Assembly: GCA_964650975.1 (NCBI GenBank) | Contig: CAZYWA010000411.1 | Coordinates: 1 to 7,495, forward strand | DNA length: 7,495 bases | Direction: 5' to 3' | Source: CAZYWA01 sp964650975 [NCBI: uncultured bacterium] | GTDB taxonomy: Bacteria > JADJOY01 | Shown: positions 6,343-7,495 of the stretch, in pieces | Position numbering within the stretch: the stretch's first letter is position 1 | Layout: every line of letters begins with the position of its first letter | The notes under the pieces: generated by a model | What the model was told of the DNA's origin: nothing | The model's database searches: none | What the model saw: the letters and a program-made list of their open reading frames with translations, nothing else | Made by a program: the position numbers and the translations under genes

Positions 6343-7031
6343 ATGCCCGCGCCCGGGTCCCGGCGAGCCCGCTTCCCGACCAGCCCGTGGTGAGGCTCGG
6401 GCGCGTGCCGTATCTCGAGGCCTGGGAGCTGCAGCGCTCGGTGCACGCCGCGCGGGCCGCGGGCGAACGCGGCGATTCGTTGCTGTTGCTCGACCATCCG
6501 CCGGTCGTGACGCTGGGCCGGAGCGGCGGCGCGGAGTTCCTGCGCACGGACGGCCCGCTCCAGCATCCGGCACTCGGGCCGATCGAGGTGGTGAGGACCG
6601 ATCGCGGCGGCAAGATCACCTACCACGGCCCTGGTCAGCTGGTGGGCTACGGAATCGTGTCGCTCGCCGAGCGCAAGCTCTTTCCGGCGAGCTACGTGCA
6701 CGCGATGGAGGCGGTGCTGGTCGAGGCGCTGCGCATCCTCGGCCTCGACACCAAGGCCGAACCGGGGCGCGTCGGCGTGTGGACCGAGGACCGCAAGATC
6801 GCGTCGATCGGTGTGCGGGTCATCGATGGTGTCACCCTGCACGGTTTCGCCCTCAACGTGGAGAACGACCTGACGCCGTTCGCTCTCATGCATCCGTGCG
6901 GCCTCGTCGACGTGCACATGACCAGCACCCGCGCGGAGGGAATCGGCGCGAGCCTCGACGAGGTCGGCGAAGTGGTCGCGAAAGCCTGGCTCGAGCGCTT
7001 TCCGCCGCCGGCTCGCGGAGCCGCGACGTGA
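6315..7031 (+). CDS. lipB: Octanoyl-[ACP]:protein N-octanoyltransferase
   Basis: Transfers octanoate from acyl carrier protein to the lipoyl-domain lysine of 2-oxoacid dehydrogenase E2 and glycine-cleavage H proteins, the first step of endogenous lipoate synthesis in the cytoplasm. From the ATG at 6315 it has 238 residues, near the usual 210-240. Motifs: LGRVPYLEAWELQ at 28-40, HPPVVTLGRSG at 61-71, the signature RGGKITYHGPGQLVGY at 97-112, the conserved Lys161 in DRKIASIGVRV, and the catalytic Cys195 in HPCGLVDVHMTS. Cys and Lys match the acyl-transfer pair known from E. coli LipB. The frame stays open far upstream, but that part overlaps the hydrolase antisense and is not family sequence. 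A GTG at 6327 is an equally reasonable start (234 residues), and GTG codons at 6387 and 6390 lie closer to the conserved core. A weak GGCGGA precedes the ATG by seven bases. The stop overlaps the lipA GTG, so the two genes form an operon. Confidence 0.97.
   Translation: MLRTVTSEANARARVPASPLPDQPVVRLGRVPYLEAWELQRSVHAARAAGERGDSLLLLDHPPVVTLGRSGGAEFLRTDGPLQHPALGPIEVVRTDRGGKITYHGPGQLVGYGIVSLAERKLFPASYVHAMEAVLVEALRILGLDTKAEPGRVGVWTEDRKIASIGVRVIDGVTLHGFALNVENDLTPFALMHPCGLVDVHMTSTRAEGIGASLDEVGEVVAKAWLERFPPPARGAAT
7017..7020 (+). promoter_or_regulatory. Shine-Dalgarno GGAG for lipA within the end of lipB
   Basis: GGAG lies seven bases before the GTG at 7028. This good spacing, with the GTGA stop/start overlap, decides the lipA start. 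Confidence 0.6.
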
Positions 7032-7495
7032 GACCCCGCGAGAGCCTGCCCACGTCGCCCACGCCTGCGGCACCACGTGCGCGACTTCCCGAATGGATCC
7101 GCGTGCGTCCCGCAGCCGGGCCCGGCCACCACGAGCTCAAGACGCGGGTGCGGGAGCTGGGCCTGCACACGGTCTGCGAAAGTGCTTCGTGCCCGAACAT
7201 CGGCGAGTGCTGGAACCGGCGCACGCTCACGGTGATGATCCTCGGCAACACCTGCACCCGCTCGTGCGGCTTCTGCGACGTCGCGACGGGGCGTCCGGGG
7301 CGGCTCGACCCCGACGAGCCGCGTCACGTGGCCGAGCTGCTCGCGGAGCTCGATCTCGCCTACGCGGTCATCACCAGCGTCGACCGCGACGATCTGCCCG
7401 ACGGGGGCTCGGCGCACTGGGCCGCGACGATTCGCGAGGTGCGCGCCGCCGCGCCGAAGATGGGGATCGAGGTGCTGATCCCCGACTTCCACGCG
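7028..7495 (+). CDS. lipA: Lipoyl synthase, N-terminal 156 residues (gene continues past the right edge)
   Basis: Radical S-adenosylmethionine enzyme that inserts sulfur at C6 and C8 of protein-bound octanoyl groups, completing lipoyl cofactor after LipB. The auxiliary [4Fe-4S] ligands are Cys50, Cys55 and Cys61 (CESASCPNIGEC). The radical-SAM cluster ligands are Cys76, Cys80 and Cys83 (CTRSCGFC, the CX3CX2C form). Other family sequence includes PEWIRVRPAAGP at 21-32, LHTVCE at 46-51, GNTCTR at 73-78, CDVATGRP at 83-90 and the conserved TSVDRDDLPDGGS at 116-128. All six cluster cysteines visible here are intact. The serine ligand of the auxiliary cluster, near the C-terminus in the family, lies outside the window, along with roughly half of a usual ~300-residue protein. 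The GTG start overlaps the lipB TGA (GTGA) and has GGAG at good spacing, so translation is probably coupled to lipB. Confidence 0.98.
   Translation, partial: MRPRESLPTSPTPAAPRARLPEWIRVRPAAGPGHHELKTRVRELGLHTVCESASCPNIGECWNRRTLTVMILGNTCTRSCGFCDVATGRPGRLDPDEPRHVAELLAELDLAYAVITSVDRDDLPDGGSAHWAATIREVRAAAPKMGIEVLIPDFHA

Noticed and set aside
1-7495. Mobile element, defence, CRISPR or biosynthetic cluster
   Set aside because: There are no transposase, integrase, repeat-spacer or toxin-antitoxin signatures on either strand, and composition is even across the genes. The content is housekeeping.

Overview
This is a very GC-rich, densely coded bacterial chromosome segment that looks like ordinary core genome. 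G+C is roughly two thirds to 70% by eye, with strong G/C preference at third codon positions. It holds six protein genes and no sign of a mobile element, phage, CRISPR array, tRNA or rRNA. The protein sequences (bacterial-type AspRS and HisRS, ComEC, LipB/LipA) show a bacterium that makes lipoate de novo. High GC, GTG starts and a HisRS with several cysteine pairs would fit a myxobacterial/deltaproteobacterial relative or an uncultured high-GC phylum such as Eisenbacteria. That placement is a guess and cannot be settled from this window.

Layout. The minus strand carries four genes, read right to left: an alpha/beta-hydrolase (6278-5352), a ComEC/Rec2-family DNA-uptake channel (5233-2771), histidyl-tRNA synthetase hisS (2645-1359) and aspartyl-tRNA synthetase aspS (1362 running off the left edge). 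hisS and aspS overlap by four bases (ATGA) and are almost certainly co-transcribed and translationally coupled. comEC is separated from the hydrolase by 118 bp and from hisS by 125 bp. The second gap is AT-richer than its surroundings and holds a 19-bp imperfect palindrome, so it is the likeliest place for a hisS-aspS promoter or control site. The plus strand carries lipB (6315-7031) and lipA (7028 running off the right edge), which overlap by four bases (GTGA).

The divergent gap between the hydrolase and lipB is only 36 bp. Its one AT-rich patch (6313-6321) reads as a -10-like hexamer on both strands, which suggests a shared divergent promoter. If so, lipB may be a leaderless mRNA starting at the GTG at 6327 rather than at the ATG at 6315.

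Function. LipB moves octanoate from acyl carrier protein to lipoyl domains, and LipA inserts two sulfurs to make lipoyl cofactor for 2-oxoacid dehydrogenases and the glycine cleavage system. HisRS and AspRS charge tRNAs. ComEC would carry single-stranded DNA across the inner membrane. The hydrolase is an intact serine esterase-like enzyme of unknown substrate. No previously undescribed system is evident. The points worth checking are the AspRS anticodon-recognition residue, the glutamine in the ComEC metal-binding motif, the divergent promoter and the hisS leader palindrome.
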